Assembly: GCA_012932865.1 (NCBI GenBank) | Contig: SAXG01000009.1 | Coordinates: forward strand, 605,163-669,162 | DNA from: Amylostereum areolatum | Taxonomy: Eukaryota; Basidiomycota; Agaricomycetes; Russulales; Stereaceae | Direction of reading: 5' to 3' | DNA length: 64,000 nucleotides | Shown here: piece by piece, positions 53,951-64,000 of the stretch | Layout: every line of letters starts with the position of its first letter | How positions within the stretch are numbered: position 1 is the first letter of the stretch | Program-made: the position numbers and the translations under genes | The notes under the pieces: model-generated | Told to the model about the DNA's origin: nothing | What the model saw: only the letters and a program-made list of their open reading frames with translations | Databases searched by the model: none

Positions 53951-55327
53951 ACGTCTCCCTTCTGCGATCTCTCCAAGGGCAAGTTACTCGCTATGCATGT
54001 CGTTGGGTGGAGGATAGCACAGACATACATTCACAGAGCCTGCGCGGGGAGCCGCCTACACGTATTCCTTCGACCGAACAGAGTGCCAACTCGTGTACAT
54101 CAGGTGCGTCCGAGAGTGCCGCAGCAAACCTTCCCCCCCACCCCCTACCGCGACACAGAAAGGTTCATGGCGGGGCGGCATGTCCCCATCCAGTCAGACA
54201 GCAGAGACCACTACACCCACACACGCGAGGGAATCCCGTCCACGACTCCGTCCACAGCGTGCCTTTCCCCGAACTTGCCGTACGCGGTGTCAGACACATT
54301 GGATTTCCCGGACGACGGCCCCGTCGCTGCCGCTATGGGCTGCTCAGCGACGGAGTCATCTGTAGGTTTGTCCCTGGATGGTGGCTTGGAAGTCGCGCTG
54401 GGGGAGGTGCCGATGAGGGCTGTATCTGGTTGAAAAATCAGAAGAGGGGGCGAGGAGAGGGAAGAGGGCACGCACTGGAATCGTTGGAGTGGGTGGATGC
54501 CGGCTTCGACTTAATGGAGCAGATTTCGGAGGGAGAATGGTCGGCTTTTGTTCTTCGGGGTGTTTGAAGACGACGTCGACGTGGGGGCGGCACGCGAGGA
54601 CGACGAGGGCGGCACGACGGGCATGATCGAAGTGTTAGGCATGGATACAGATATCGCGGGCTCTGCACGGCGTGCAGGGGAAGTCCTAGGTCGACTGGGC
54701 GTTGCGAACCGAAGAGCTCAGTCATATATAAATAAGGTCTGCACATATCCCCAGCGCTTGCGCCGACCCAGTCATCCTGACTGCCCTCACCAGCTGTCCG
54801 GGTCATAGGGCAATTAGGTCAATGTCCCCCCCCCCTCCCCCATCCGACAACGAATCATAGACTGCCGAAGGCCCTTCTCACGCGCAAGAATGTGAGCAGT
54901 GGCGCCTAGGCCCTTCCAGGAACCCAAAATTACAAGGCGAGATGGGACCAAGAGATGACGAACAAGAGGTCAAGGGAAATATGACGTTTAAGACGCCACG
55001 CGATTTTCTGGTATATTGGGAGGATCAATGAGAGAATATCACTGAGAGAATATCAATGAGAGAAGGACCTACAAGTCACGTCGAGAGGGCACTAGAGGCG
55101 CCCGTGAAGGATCCTCTTGCGCTTCAAATGAGATACATTCCATGGATATCAGAATAAAGTGGAGACGCTCGTTGCGCTGCTCGCCATAATACAAAGCGAC
55201 GAAAGGCATAATGCACATGCAGTATTGAAGAGTCTCCTGCCTCAATAACCAAGGGCGATTCTGAAGTACACCTGTCCGGTCAGCGATCGTTTAAACCACC
55301 AGAATCGAAGGTGGAAACCTACACCAG
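53951..55327. other. No supported gene
   Basis: 1.4 kb with Ser/Pro-rich frames on both strands (for example a minus-strand peptide beginning MPNTSIMPVVPPSSSSRA near 54640) that I cannot confirm, and a poly-C run at about 54826-54838. Confidence 0.4.
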
Positions 55328-56244
55328 TCAAAAATTCGTCTGCATCTCTTCCACATATCCCCACCGACTCTGCAAGCCTTCCCTCAGCCTCGCCCACCGC
55401 CCTCCATCCCACGTACTAACCTCCTTCCAGCCGTCCTCGGGACTGATCTCGTGCAGCTCGATGAGGAGCGCGCCGAGCGCGAGGTCGGAGTAAGTCACCG
55501 CGGGCGGATGGAACAGCGGGATATCGCCCTCCGCTCTTCCTTCTTCTTTTTCTGGGGAACCATCGGGAAGAGCGCGGTAGTACGCCTCTCCCTCCTCCGC
55601 CACCTGCGCCAGCAACCGAAACGCCTCCCGAAAGCGCCTCCACGCCGCCGCTCTCCCCTCCGGATCGTTCACTTGCAGCTCCTGGAGCGTGCCGACGCTC
55701 TTCTCAGCGCGTCTTCCTCTTCACGTAATCTTTTTGATCCACGGGGAGCTTCGAGTCGTACAGCGCGAGCGTGAAGAGGTCGTAGAAGGGCGGCTTGAGG
55801 CGGTGCTGGATGTGGTGCTCGAGGAAGGCGTGGAGGGTGCGGGAGTGCGCGGGGAAGAGGGAGACGCCGGGCGTGGGGTAGGTGCGCTCGAGGTAGTCGA
55901 TGATGCGCGTCGAGTCGGAGAGACGCACGGGTGGGGAGACGGTGTGGTCGATTAGAGCCGGGAGCGTGTAATGTGGGGTTCCGTCGGCGCGCGTAGAGGA
56001 GGGCGGAATGCCATGCGCGATACAGGTAGTTTCGGCGAGGGACGTCGGGGATCCAGTGGGTGGTGTAGTCGAGGTGTTTGTAGTTGAGTGCCAGGCTGCT
56101 CGTAGATCAACCTGGTCAGAACGTCATGTTGAGAGGACGGGCGGAGGGTTGAATGTACCGCAGCTTCCATGTGTTCGGGGAGGTGGGGATGGATGCCTGG
56201 GTAGGGATGTCGAAGAACGTGAGCTGGGTGGGAATCTTCGCCAT
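55328..56244 (-). pseudogene. Glutathione S-transferase gene with two +1 frameshifts
   Basis: Exon 1 is 56159-56244 and exon 2 is 56095-55328. It starts MAKIPTQLTFFDIPTQASIP, then TSPNTWKLRLALNYKHLDYT (the GST N-terminal thioredoxin fold). After WIPDV the frame shifts by an extra C in a CCC run (56039-56041) and resumes as LAETTCIAHGIPPSSTRADG, HYTLPALIDHT, then LSDSTRIIDYLERTYPTPGV. After KRKTR an extra base at 55707 (T on the coding strand) shifts it again to EKSVGTLQELQVNDPEG and the helical C-terminal domain ending VEEMQTNF. With both single bases removed, the 255-codon exon is fully open (283 aa total), so these are two discrete lesions. It belongs to the basidiomycete GST group with an unusual N-domain; the substrate is unknown. 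Assembly error or true pseudogene. Confidence 0.8.
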
Positions 56245-56787
56245 GGTTGGAGGCTGTGGGAGACATGAGAAGCGGATTGTATGGGTGGTTATATAGGTGA
56301 GGGATGCCGGCGGAGTCGAAGTCGCTGTGGAATCATGCGCATGGTGGTCTGCTGACGCGGCGTTAAGTAAGAAAATAATATATTAGGTAGGCTGAGTGAG
56401 TACAGGAGGACTGAAGAAACGGCCCAAACCGAGTTATTCGGTGGTGAAGGACATTAGGGAGGAATCGACGACCGGTGCTACTGAAGTATACGCACCGCAT
56501 TGGCCCAGTCGCCTCGTGTGACCAGTCACCTAATATACCTAGGGGTGAGGATCAGGAGGCATGAAGAATACAGGTCCTTCTTGATTCGACTTTGGGAGAG
56601 ATCCGAATCGCAGAAATAGTGTCGCAAGGGACTCGTCAGTTCTATCTGGCAAATTGCAAAGAGTCAAGTTGACTGGGCGGAGCCGCTCGGAGGATCATAC
56701 TTAGTATGAATTCTACTACTACTACTATGGAATGACATCATAGGGGTTTGCTAGAAGATAAGATAAGATAGAGCCAGATGACGGCGG

Positions 56788-56812
56788 GTTCCACTGCCTT
56801 CTGGTATGTTCG
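56788..56812 (+). promoter_or_regulatory. Step-type heat-shock element upstream of DnaJ gene
   Basis: Three TTC triplets at 56789, 56799 and 56809 are spaced exactly 10 bp apart (nTTCn, 5 bp, nTTCn, 5 bp, nTTCn), the step-type arrangement bound by Hsf1 in yeast. It lies about 157 bp before the DnaJ start. A GATA triplet repeat (AGATAAGATAAGATA) sits just upstream at 56756-56770. Confidence 0.5.
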
Positions 56813-56967
56813 CGACCCCTCCCTCCTCCTCTTCGCCGTTCGCGCTCCAGCCCGTCACCATAACAGACGTCTTATAAGTCGCCCCACTCCGCACCAACTG
56901 CCATCCCATCCACTTACCATCACATACTTCCCACTTCACCCCCTACACGCCCACCCAACTTCACAAT

Positions 56968-58311
56968 ATGGGTACCGATTACTACAAGCTACTGGAGGTC
57001 AGTCGTGATGCCTCTGACGACGAGATCAAGAAGGCCTACAAGAAAATGGTGCGATTTATTGTCTCACGCACTCGTTTTCAGAATCGCTAACTGACTGTGT
57101 TTTCATTCATGTAGGCACTGAAATGGCATCCTGACCGCAACCAAGGCAGCGAGGAGGCTTCCAGGAAGTTCAAGCAAGTGTGTCATTAGCAATCCTCTAT
57201 CCCCCCTCGTACATCCCGTTCTTACGCCCTGCCTCCACAGATCTCAGAAGCCTTCGAAGTGCTCTCTGACAAGCAAAAACGCACCATCTACGACCAGTTC
57301 GGCGAGGAGGGTCTGAAAGGCGGCGGCCCTTCGCCCGGTGCAGGCGCAGGCCCCAATCCGTTCTCGGGCTTCAGCAGCAATGGAGGAAGCTTCCCAGGCG
57401 GGACCTTCTCATTCTCCTCCATGCCTGGCGGCGCGGGTGGTTTCAGTTCCGGAGGCGGCGGCTACGCACCCTCGGATCCAATGAAAGTCTTCGAGTACGT
57501 CCGTTTCCCCCCTCGCTATCATCCGTACGCGCGCACTCACGGTTGGCCCCGCAGGACGTTCCTCTCGAGCTTTGCGGGGATGAATAGCATGGGTGGAATG
57601 GGCGGAATGGGCGGAGGAATGCCAAGAGGAGGTCCGTCACGTCCGCCGATGTTCGATGAGGACGACGATATGGATGGATCCTCGTTCGCGTCTTTCGGGG
57701 GCATGCCCGGCGGGATGCCGCGCACTCGTCCATCGCGGAGCAACACGGGCGCGGGGCGTCCGTCGACGCCCTCAACGCCTTCGGAGATCACGCGCCCGCT
57801 GAAGGTGTCGCTGGAGGACCTTTACACGGGCTCGACGAAGCACCTGAAAGTGGGACGGAAGCTGGCGGACGGGCGGACGGAGGAGAAGGTGCTGGAGGTG
57901 GCGATTCAACCGGGGTGGAAGGCGGGGACGAAGGTGCGCTTTCCACGGGCAGGGAACGAGACGTCGTCCGGGGAGGCGCAGGATCTGGTGTTCGTCGTGG
58001 AGGAGAAGCCGCACGCGCGGTTCGGGCGGGAAGGGAACGACCTGGTGGCGAAGGAGAGGATAGGGCTTGTGGAGGCGTTGACGAACGAGGGCGGGAAGAG
58101 GCAGGTGACGCTGCCGGACGGGAAGAAGGTGCAGGTGAACGTGCCGGCGGGGGTGGTGAAACCGGGGCAGGAGACGAGGGTGAAGGGCGAGGGTTTCCAG
58201 TTCCGGAAACCGACGCCGGGGCGAGGCGATCTGGTGGTGAAGTGGGAGGTCGTGTTCCCGGACAGGCTGTCGGCGAGTCAGAAGGAGGGCGTGAAGAAGG
58301 TGCTGGGTTGA
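56968..58311 (+). CDS. SIS1: Type II (DNAJB/Sis1-like) DnaJ co-chaperone
   Basis: The model has four exons: 56968-57048, 57115-57177, 57241-57494 and 57555-58311. They encode 384 aa. The J domain MGTDYYKLLEVSRDASDDEI, KKAYKKMALKWHPDRNQGSE contains the HPD triplet that stimulates Hsp70 ATPase. A Gly/Phe-rich and Gly/Met-rich region (about residues 75-190) follows, without a CxxCxGxG zinc domain, which makes it type II. The two C-terminal beta domains include PLKVSLEDLYTGSTKHLKV, VAIQPGWKAGTKVRFPRAGN, GDLVVKWEVVFPDRLSASQK and the terminal KVLG. It delivers unfolded clients to cytosolic Hsp70. A step-type heat-shock element upstream fits stress induction. All phases agree. The gene symbol is by family resemblance, not proven orthology. 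Confidence 0.93.
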
Positions 58312-58954
58312 GCGGGAGGTGTTGTCTGCGCGGACTCTGGATGCACAACTGTACATTACATTGGTTATTCGTTTCCACAATTACACTGTATTTCTACGGA
58401 CTTGAGCTCAGAGGAATCATCTTTCGATATAACTTCGTCGGAGAGCAGAGGGACTCGGACAATCTGAGGAAGATCTCGCCTGCAAAGCGGTGGAGAAGCG
58501 CCAGGATCGTCGATGATGCAGATGAGATTCCGACTTGTCGTTCGCCATCTCTTCTTTGACCGATCTCCCACAAACCGACGAAGGTGAGGTTACCTCACTG
58601 AGGTAAGATGGGTCCATTTAGGCAGAGCAGAGGAGGTGCTGGTCATGTCATGACTGAAATACGGTTACCAGAAAGAGAGCTTCGGCTCCCGGCCGGCCAC
58701 ACACCCCATCCGTGACCGCGTCCTGGCCTGGCCTGGCCCTGGGTTCCTCATCCGTCTCTCACTCCACCAGCCCCTCCCCCTCCACATATCTGACCCGTTT
58801 TCTGACTTCACGACATCGCCCACGACACCACAACGATTGCTGTACACTCTCCATCTCCCACCTATACCCACAACCACCACCTCCTTTCCGACGCCTCTCA
58901 CGAACTAACGCACCACACCACCCACCCAAACATTCTCTGCTTTCGAAATCGAAC
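58312..58954. other. Intergenic between DnaJ and kelch genes
   Basis: About 640 bp. The second half is strongly pyrimidine-rich, as in fungal promoters. No gene is seen. Confidence 0.5.
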
Positions 58955-61900
58955 ATGCGAAGACCACAGATCTCCCCCTGGGTCGCTCCAGGATTGTCTC
59001 TCTTTTCACAGCTATGCTGTGTGGAGAAAACCTATGCTCTCAACGTGTCTTCGAGGTGAGTGGCTTCGCTCGAGATGACGTAGTGGGGTGGTCTGGCACG
59101 GATCGCGACTATGGAGGGGCCCTCAGGTCGCGAGGACGATGCATGTATGCGTGACGATGGCTCCGAAAAGGCCTTCTCGCGACATTGGGACACCTCAGTG
59201 AGGATGTTGGCTTTCATCGAGAGCGTCTTTCCTCACGGAATCTCGGGTTCTGCTGCGTAATCGGGAGCGACAGACTCGGCGCGGAGTGGGATCTCTGGCT
59301 GTCGAGCCTAAGTACGATGCCGTTCCTCTCCGGCATTGTCCACGCTTCGAAGAGGTTCGATAGAATGCCATGTCTCTACGGACGCGACGGAACTTTGCCT
59401 TCGCGCGCAGTTCAGTTCTCTCAATTTTACCTTCGTTCTCTCCCGTACCCGTGTATTTTTGCTGACCACATACATAGATGGGCGCAGGCCGTCGCCGTCG
59501 TCGAAGACGCCCTATTCATCTACGGGGGAAAATCGGACGACTCCAACGAGTTTTCCTACACGCAAGCGCCATGGACGAATGATATCCTATTCCTATCTCT
59601 CTCCGACCCCTTCGACCCCTCTTCTCCCTCCTGGTCCATCGTCGGCGGAAGCGACAATGCATCCGCACAAGCCCAGGGTCCAGCCCTAGCATGGCACACC
59701 CTCTCCGCCTACTCTTCCTCCTCCTTACTCTCCTTCGGCGGCAACACTGGGCCCCTCTCCGATATCGTCACCCTCACTTCGAACGACTCTGCCCTCTCTC
59801 TCGACGTCTTTGACCGTCTCCAACCCACCCTGACTCCTCAAGCTAACGATTGGGCGGGCGAACCCCAACGCCGCATGCGCCACGCCGCGGCCTCCGTCGG
59901 CGGCAAAGTCTATATTTTTGGCGGCGAGAAAGCGGACGGGTCCAACAACGCTTGCGCGGACCACTACGTCTTCGATCCCGCGGGCCCAGTCCTTCGCTCT
60001 GCTTCCCTACCGCCAACGGACCGACCGATATCTATGGACACGTCGCGCTTGTGCTCAACGACGGCAACAGTCGTCGTTTTCGGCGGGGTTTCCCAGAGCC
60101 TCGGCGGGCTTCTCGCCTTTGACAAGATTTGGATCCTCAATGTCAGCGCCAATCCACCGTCGTGGGGCTTGAGCAGTGTCGATGGTAGCAATCTGCCCTT
60201 GCCTCGCGTTGCGTTTTGCGCGGTCGTTCTCCAAGACGGGAGGATTTTGATCCAGGGTGGTTCCGACGCGAGCTTCCTGGCGAACTTTGAAGACGGATGG
60301 ATATTGGACCTGAGCAAGAGCCCCGCTGTGTGGACCCCAGTCGAGGCACTCTCCCTCCTTGGTCCACGACGAGACCATTTTGCGGTCGCAGTCGGCACAC
60401 AGGTCGTGTTTGGATTTGGTTCGTGTCCCCCCTTTCCCCCTTACCTTGCGAGACGAAGCTAATCTGCGCACAGGCTTCGCTGATAATGGTCCCGCCGATG
60501 CTCAGCTCCACGTTTACGACACAGGATCTAGCACGTTCGTTCCGACCTTCACACCTATGACCGAGCCCCCTGCGCACACCACCCTCCCACCGAGTCCCTC
60601 CCAGACCAGCTCGCCTGGTTCTGGCTCTGGTTCTGGCTCCAATTCCTGGCGCGCAACCGACTGGTACTAACGGCGGTGGCGGCTCGGGAGGCACTGGCAC
60701 CGTCACCGGCGTCCACCCTACTAACACTGTTGGGAGCGGTGGCGACGACGGCGATGGCAATGGAGGTGGAAATGGCGGTGGTGGAAGCGGCACTGGCGCT
60801 GGCAATGGAAACACAAACGGCGGCGGGACGGGCCCTTCTGACAGCAATCCTGGCTCCAAGAAGACGACCGCCATCGCCGTGGGTTCCATCCTCGGTGTGC
60901 TGGCCCTGGTCGCCGGGGCGGGCGCGACAACATACTACATGCGCCGGCGCCGCGCGAGCACAGAGTCGGCCTTCAGTCCCGCTGGGCACCGACGACGACC
61001 CCGAAAGTGGACACCCAATTCCTATCGTGGGTGCGCGCAGCACATACCATGAGAAGGGCCCCAGGGCATTATTGGCCACACCGCTCGCCGCGCTGGGAAT
61101 TATTCCTGGACACACGCGCCAACCCCACGAGCGGCGGGACATGCTCGCGGACGAGGACCGGAGTTTCGACTGGGAACATGTCAGCCGACACGGAAGCGGG
61201 AGGTCGAACTGGAGCGGGAGTAGAACCGGCAGCGCCGGGAGTGCCAGCATACGCAGTCGACTCAGCACCATCGTCAACGGCGGCCTGGCCGCGCTCGGCG
61301 TGAGCACCTCGCGAAGACGGCAGCCTACGGACAATTCAGCGGATTGGGAAAAGTTCTATGGCGCGGGCGGGGATCCGTTTTCAGACGAGATCGCGCTCAT
61401 GGCGGAGGGTCGTCCCGACCGTCCACGCGGTGGGCACGCTTACACTGACCCATTTGAGGATGTGGACGCCGACCCGGAGGTGCTGCACGACGTAGGCCCC
61501 GAGGATGCGGCGGAAGGCGCGTCAATGTACGGAGGCGTGAAGACGCGTCCACCTCACCCTGCCATCCGCACCGCGCTCCCACCCATGGCGGATTTCGTTC
61601 CCATGTCGCCCTTGATCGAGCAAGCGTCGCGTAACAGCATATCCTCGAATTCCCAAGCCCACTCCTCCAGCGGACACTCGAATACCTTGTCCAACCCCAC
61701 GTCCTCCCTTGTCCCATGGCCCCCACTCTCCACGCCCGTCTTCTATTCTCGACCCCGCCGCCAGCCCAACCATGCGCCGGTCCAACTCCAACTCATGGTG
61801 GGCCCGCCTCGCAGAAACACCGCGAAGCATCGCACGGCGCGCGTCGGACACGAGTACAGGACGCTTCTCGTCCGACATTCTGCCGGGTTCGTGGACGATT

Positions 61901-62722
61901 TCCGCGATCCAACCCCGCACCCGCGACTGCTCACCATTGACGAATCCACGCACTCCCACTCGCCCGACTCGCCCGAGTCCGCCGCCGCCGCAAAACCGGC
62001 ACAACAGCAAAACGTCCTCGCGCAAGCAGAGCTCGGGCGACTCGACCACCGCCCCTCAGCCGAAGCACGCGTTCGGGTTTGGGAGGCATGGGCGGTCGGT
62101 GTCGTCGTTGCAGACGGCGAACAGCGAGACGCTGGCCCACGCGGGCGCGATGGAGGTCGTGCAGCGCGAGGGCACGTACGACTCCCAGGTCACGACCAGT
62201 CCGACAAGCGTGGACGAGTTTGGCGTGGCCGGCCCGTCGTCGCTGGCGCCAGGGTCCTCGGGCTCGCGCCCGCGCCCACTCGTGGTACGCAGCCAACCGT
62301 CCGAGGCGTCCCAAGCGCCGTCGTTCGGCACGTTCGAGTCGGAGGCGGAGGCGGAGGCGGGGACGCCGGAGGGGAGGGGCACGCCGTGGTCCGAGAACGC
62401 GCCCTCGCTCGAGACGCCTCTGGCGACGACGGTGGGACACTCGCTGCAGCCGTCCGCGACGACGCCGGTGCTGGAGGTGCCTCCGCCGGTTGTGCCGATG
62501 GGTCCGCGGGCGGTTGGGGAGAGTGGGGGCGCGGTGATGGCGCGGGCGAGGGCGTACGAGAGGCGGATGTCGAGAGACATCGAGGGCCCGCCGCCACCGA
62601 CGAATACGCGGAGGAGGGAGGAGAGGGCGGGTGCGCCTGCGCCGGTGGTGAGGTATGGCTTGGCGCCGCGGCCGTCGTTGTTTGTGGCGAATCCGGACAA
62701 CAGGAGCACGGACGGGCTGTGA
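58955..62722 (+). CDS. Kelch-propeller single-pass membrane protein; several frame-shifting indels
   Basis: The exon blocks are 58955-59055, 59478-60418, 60474-60617 and 60691-62722. The protein would be about 1071 aa after correction. Kelch repeats cover residues about 35-370: RWAQAVAVVEDALFIYGGK, GPALAWHTLSAYSSSSLLSF, RMRHAAASVGGKVYIFGGEK, PTANGPTDIYGHVALVLNDG, RVAFCAVVLQDGRILIQGG and LGPRRDHFAVAVGTQVVFGF. A Gly/Ser-rich linker, a transmembrane helix (TTAIAVGSILGVLALVAGAG) and a long Ser/Pro-rich cytosolic tail follow. Small indels interrupt it: a net -1 near 60004-60008, +1 near 60066-60069, +1 C at 60978-60980 and +1 C at 61706-61708. Each shifts between frames that are both clearly coding. 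The first intron (422 nt) is long and may hide another exon. Function is unknown; the layout suggests a surface sensor or polarity protein. Confidence 0.75.
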
Positions 62723-64000
62723 GCGTCGGTTTCTGGGACTCGTGCGATGCTTGCTTTCATCTGTGTTACATTTTTTTCTCGATCTTTTCTTTCCTCGAGG
62801 GTTTGCGTATTCTTATGATCATTCACGACTTTTTGTTGACGACCTTTTTTGTGCTCGGCTTGGTTTACGTTTCTGTTTCGTTGTGTTTTTAGTGCTGGCC
62901 GTCCTGTCGAGTCGGGACGCCGCTGGACAATCTTGCTACTGACGTGCCTTTGTACGAAGATGTACTGTACCCATCGTGTCTCGCTAGCTTTCTTTCCCCT
63001 CCCCTCCCCTCCTTTTCTGGGTGTAGACTACTAATGCAGTGCCATTGTGATGCAGCTCTGATCTCAGTTATTCAGCTTTGGGGTATACGTATGTCAGTGC
63101 GTATCCTTGGCACACCGTCGGCGTGACTTGAGCAGCGGCACAGGGATGCATCGTCCAATATTTATTCGCACACTGCGGCTATACACGACGACCGCAGGCC
63201 CACGACATCTTACATCGTCCGCGTATCGTATTTACGCGCATATTGTTCTGAGCGGTTGAATTGAGTAGTTCGTGATGCCATGGGGTAAGTATAAGATGGC
63301 GCTGGCCCGGGTGGGTCCCTTGTGTGTCCACGAGGCTCCAGCGTCACTGCCTCGGTTTTCCCAGACTGCGCAAGTAAACAAGGCCATCACGATGCCGACG
63401 TGCCTGCTCGCCAACGTATCCAGGGTACATCGCCTTCAGATCTCCAGAGTCAACAAGGAGTGCCTAACCTTGCCTAACCCGCCGGCAACCGATGATGCCG
63501 ACGGGAGTAGATACGCGTTGCCGCTGGATTTGCGACGATGCTGAGTACATGCTGTATGTTGAACGACCTAGTGTGATGTGATACATACGCGACGCGTTCC
63601 TCGTTCAGGTTAGTTATGTGCATGAAAGTCCGCAGAGATCGAACTTGCGAAGCCGTCGAATCTTGATACGTCTATCCTGGTCGGACGGCCCTGGCAGCGG
63701 ATGACAAGCGTCCCAGCCCTCGCCGATACATACATACGGTCCAGGGAAAAAGTTAAATACACAACGATGGGACCTGCAGGTTGGCAAGCCGTTGTGCATC
63801 GGCCTGTGAATGTCCAGAGCGAGTCCGAGGAAATCGGATGCGCAGGAGGGGACGCGGCAGGGGCGGGGCTGTTGGGGTAAGTATGAATATACATATATGA
63901 ATGAGTCTGCGATTGAACCGTGGAAGTTCTTCTCGACGCGTTGCATCGGAAGACCTGAAGCTTGAAGGACTCGCGGTCCTGAGAAGGCAGCCTAAGCCCA
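62723..64000. other. Intergenic to right edge, no gene recognised
   Basis: About 1.3 kb. Short frames without motifs. A GAAGCTTGAAG motif occurs near 63957-63967. Confidence 0.5.

Noticed and set aside
61712..62892. Second half of a very long plus-strand frame (60676-62892)
   Set aside because: This frame is the true kelch-protein frame only to about 61705. Beyond that the Ser/Pro-rich real protein continues in another frame, ending at 62722, and this one becomes Gly/Ala/Arg-rich shadow.
1..64000. CRISPR arrays, bacterial operons, rRNA genes, viral genes
   Set aside because: No regularly spaced repeats, no ribosome-binding-site-driven operons, no rRNA gene (only short rRNA-matching words inside the snoRNA-like copies), and no capsid, polymerase or integrase domains apart from the Helitron proteins.

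Overview
The window is nuclear DNA of a filamentous basidiomycete, most likely an Agaricomycete. Genes are split by many 45-60 nt introns. It carries families typical of that class: a CaaX mating-pheromone precursor, a DUF6535 membrane protein, a BTB/POZ protein, DUF5648 secreted repeats and a Helitron of the fungal type. Nothing in the sequence fixes the genus. About 25 protein genes, one intron-containing tRNA, two probable intronic C/D snoRNAs, one large Helitron and two short inverted-repeat elements can be supported. Gene models were built by hand from splice sites, phase and recognised protein families.

Layout. 0-5 kb: 3' end of a BTB/POZ gene, a lone pheromone precursor, and two tandem TUDOR-fold (DUF2945/HVA1-like) genes. 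5.7-12.5 kb: a TOM13/MIM1-like gene, a frame-broken PITH-domain gene, the OLA1/YchF ATPase gene (11 exons, snoRNA pair in its longest intron), and a GPI-anchored surface protein. 13-24 kb is repeat-rich: a hAT-like MITE, then an intact Helitron with a 1747-aa Rep/helicase and a downstream 333-aa protein. 24-37 kb: NPR3 (TORC1 regulation) convergent with FRA10AC1, then a DUF6535 protein convergent with an MFS transporter, then an AVT3/4-type vacuolar amino acid transporter. 38-49.5 kb: an AhpC/TSA protein with a very long Ser/Pro-rich N-terminus, a Tc1/mariner-like MITE, divergent eIF6/TIF6 and NDUFAF7, a secreted DUF5648 protein, a VTC1-like polyphosphate-complex subunit and an 87-aa orphan. 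49.5-53.4 kb: a minus-strand cluster of FAD monooxygenase, broken coding remnants and an NAD-dependent epimerase. 53.6-62.7 kb: tRNA-Glu with decayed 3'-half copies, a frame-broken GST, a DNAJB/Sis1-type DnaJ with a step-type heat-shock element, and a kelch transmembrane protein with several small indels.

Functional themes are housekeeping (ribosome biogenesis and translation: eIF6, OLA1, snoRNAs; mitochondria: MIM1-like, NDUFAF7; nutrient and vacuole: NPR3, AVT3/4, VTC1) interspersed with surface or secreted proteins and mobile DNA. A notable pattern is that most genes have perfectly consistent frames across many exons, while PITH, GST, kelch and probably the epimerase and BTB genes carry 1-5 nt indels. 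These are either uncorrected assembly errors or genuine decay, and this should be settled before those proteins are used.
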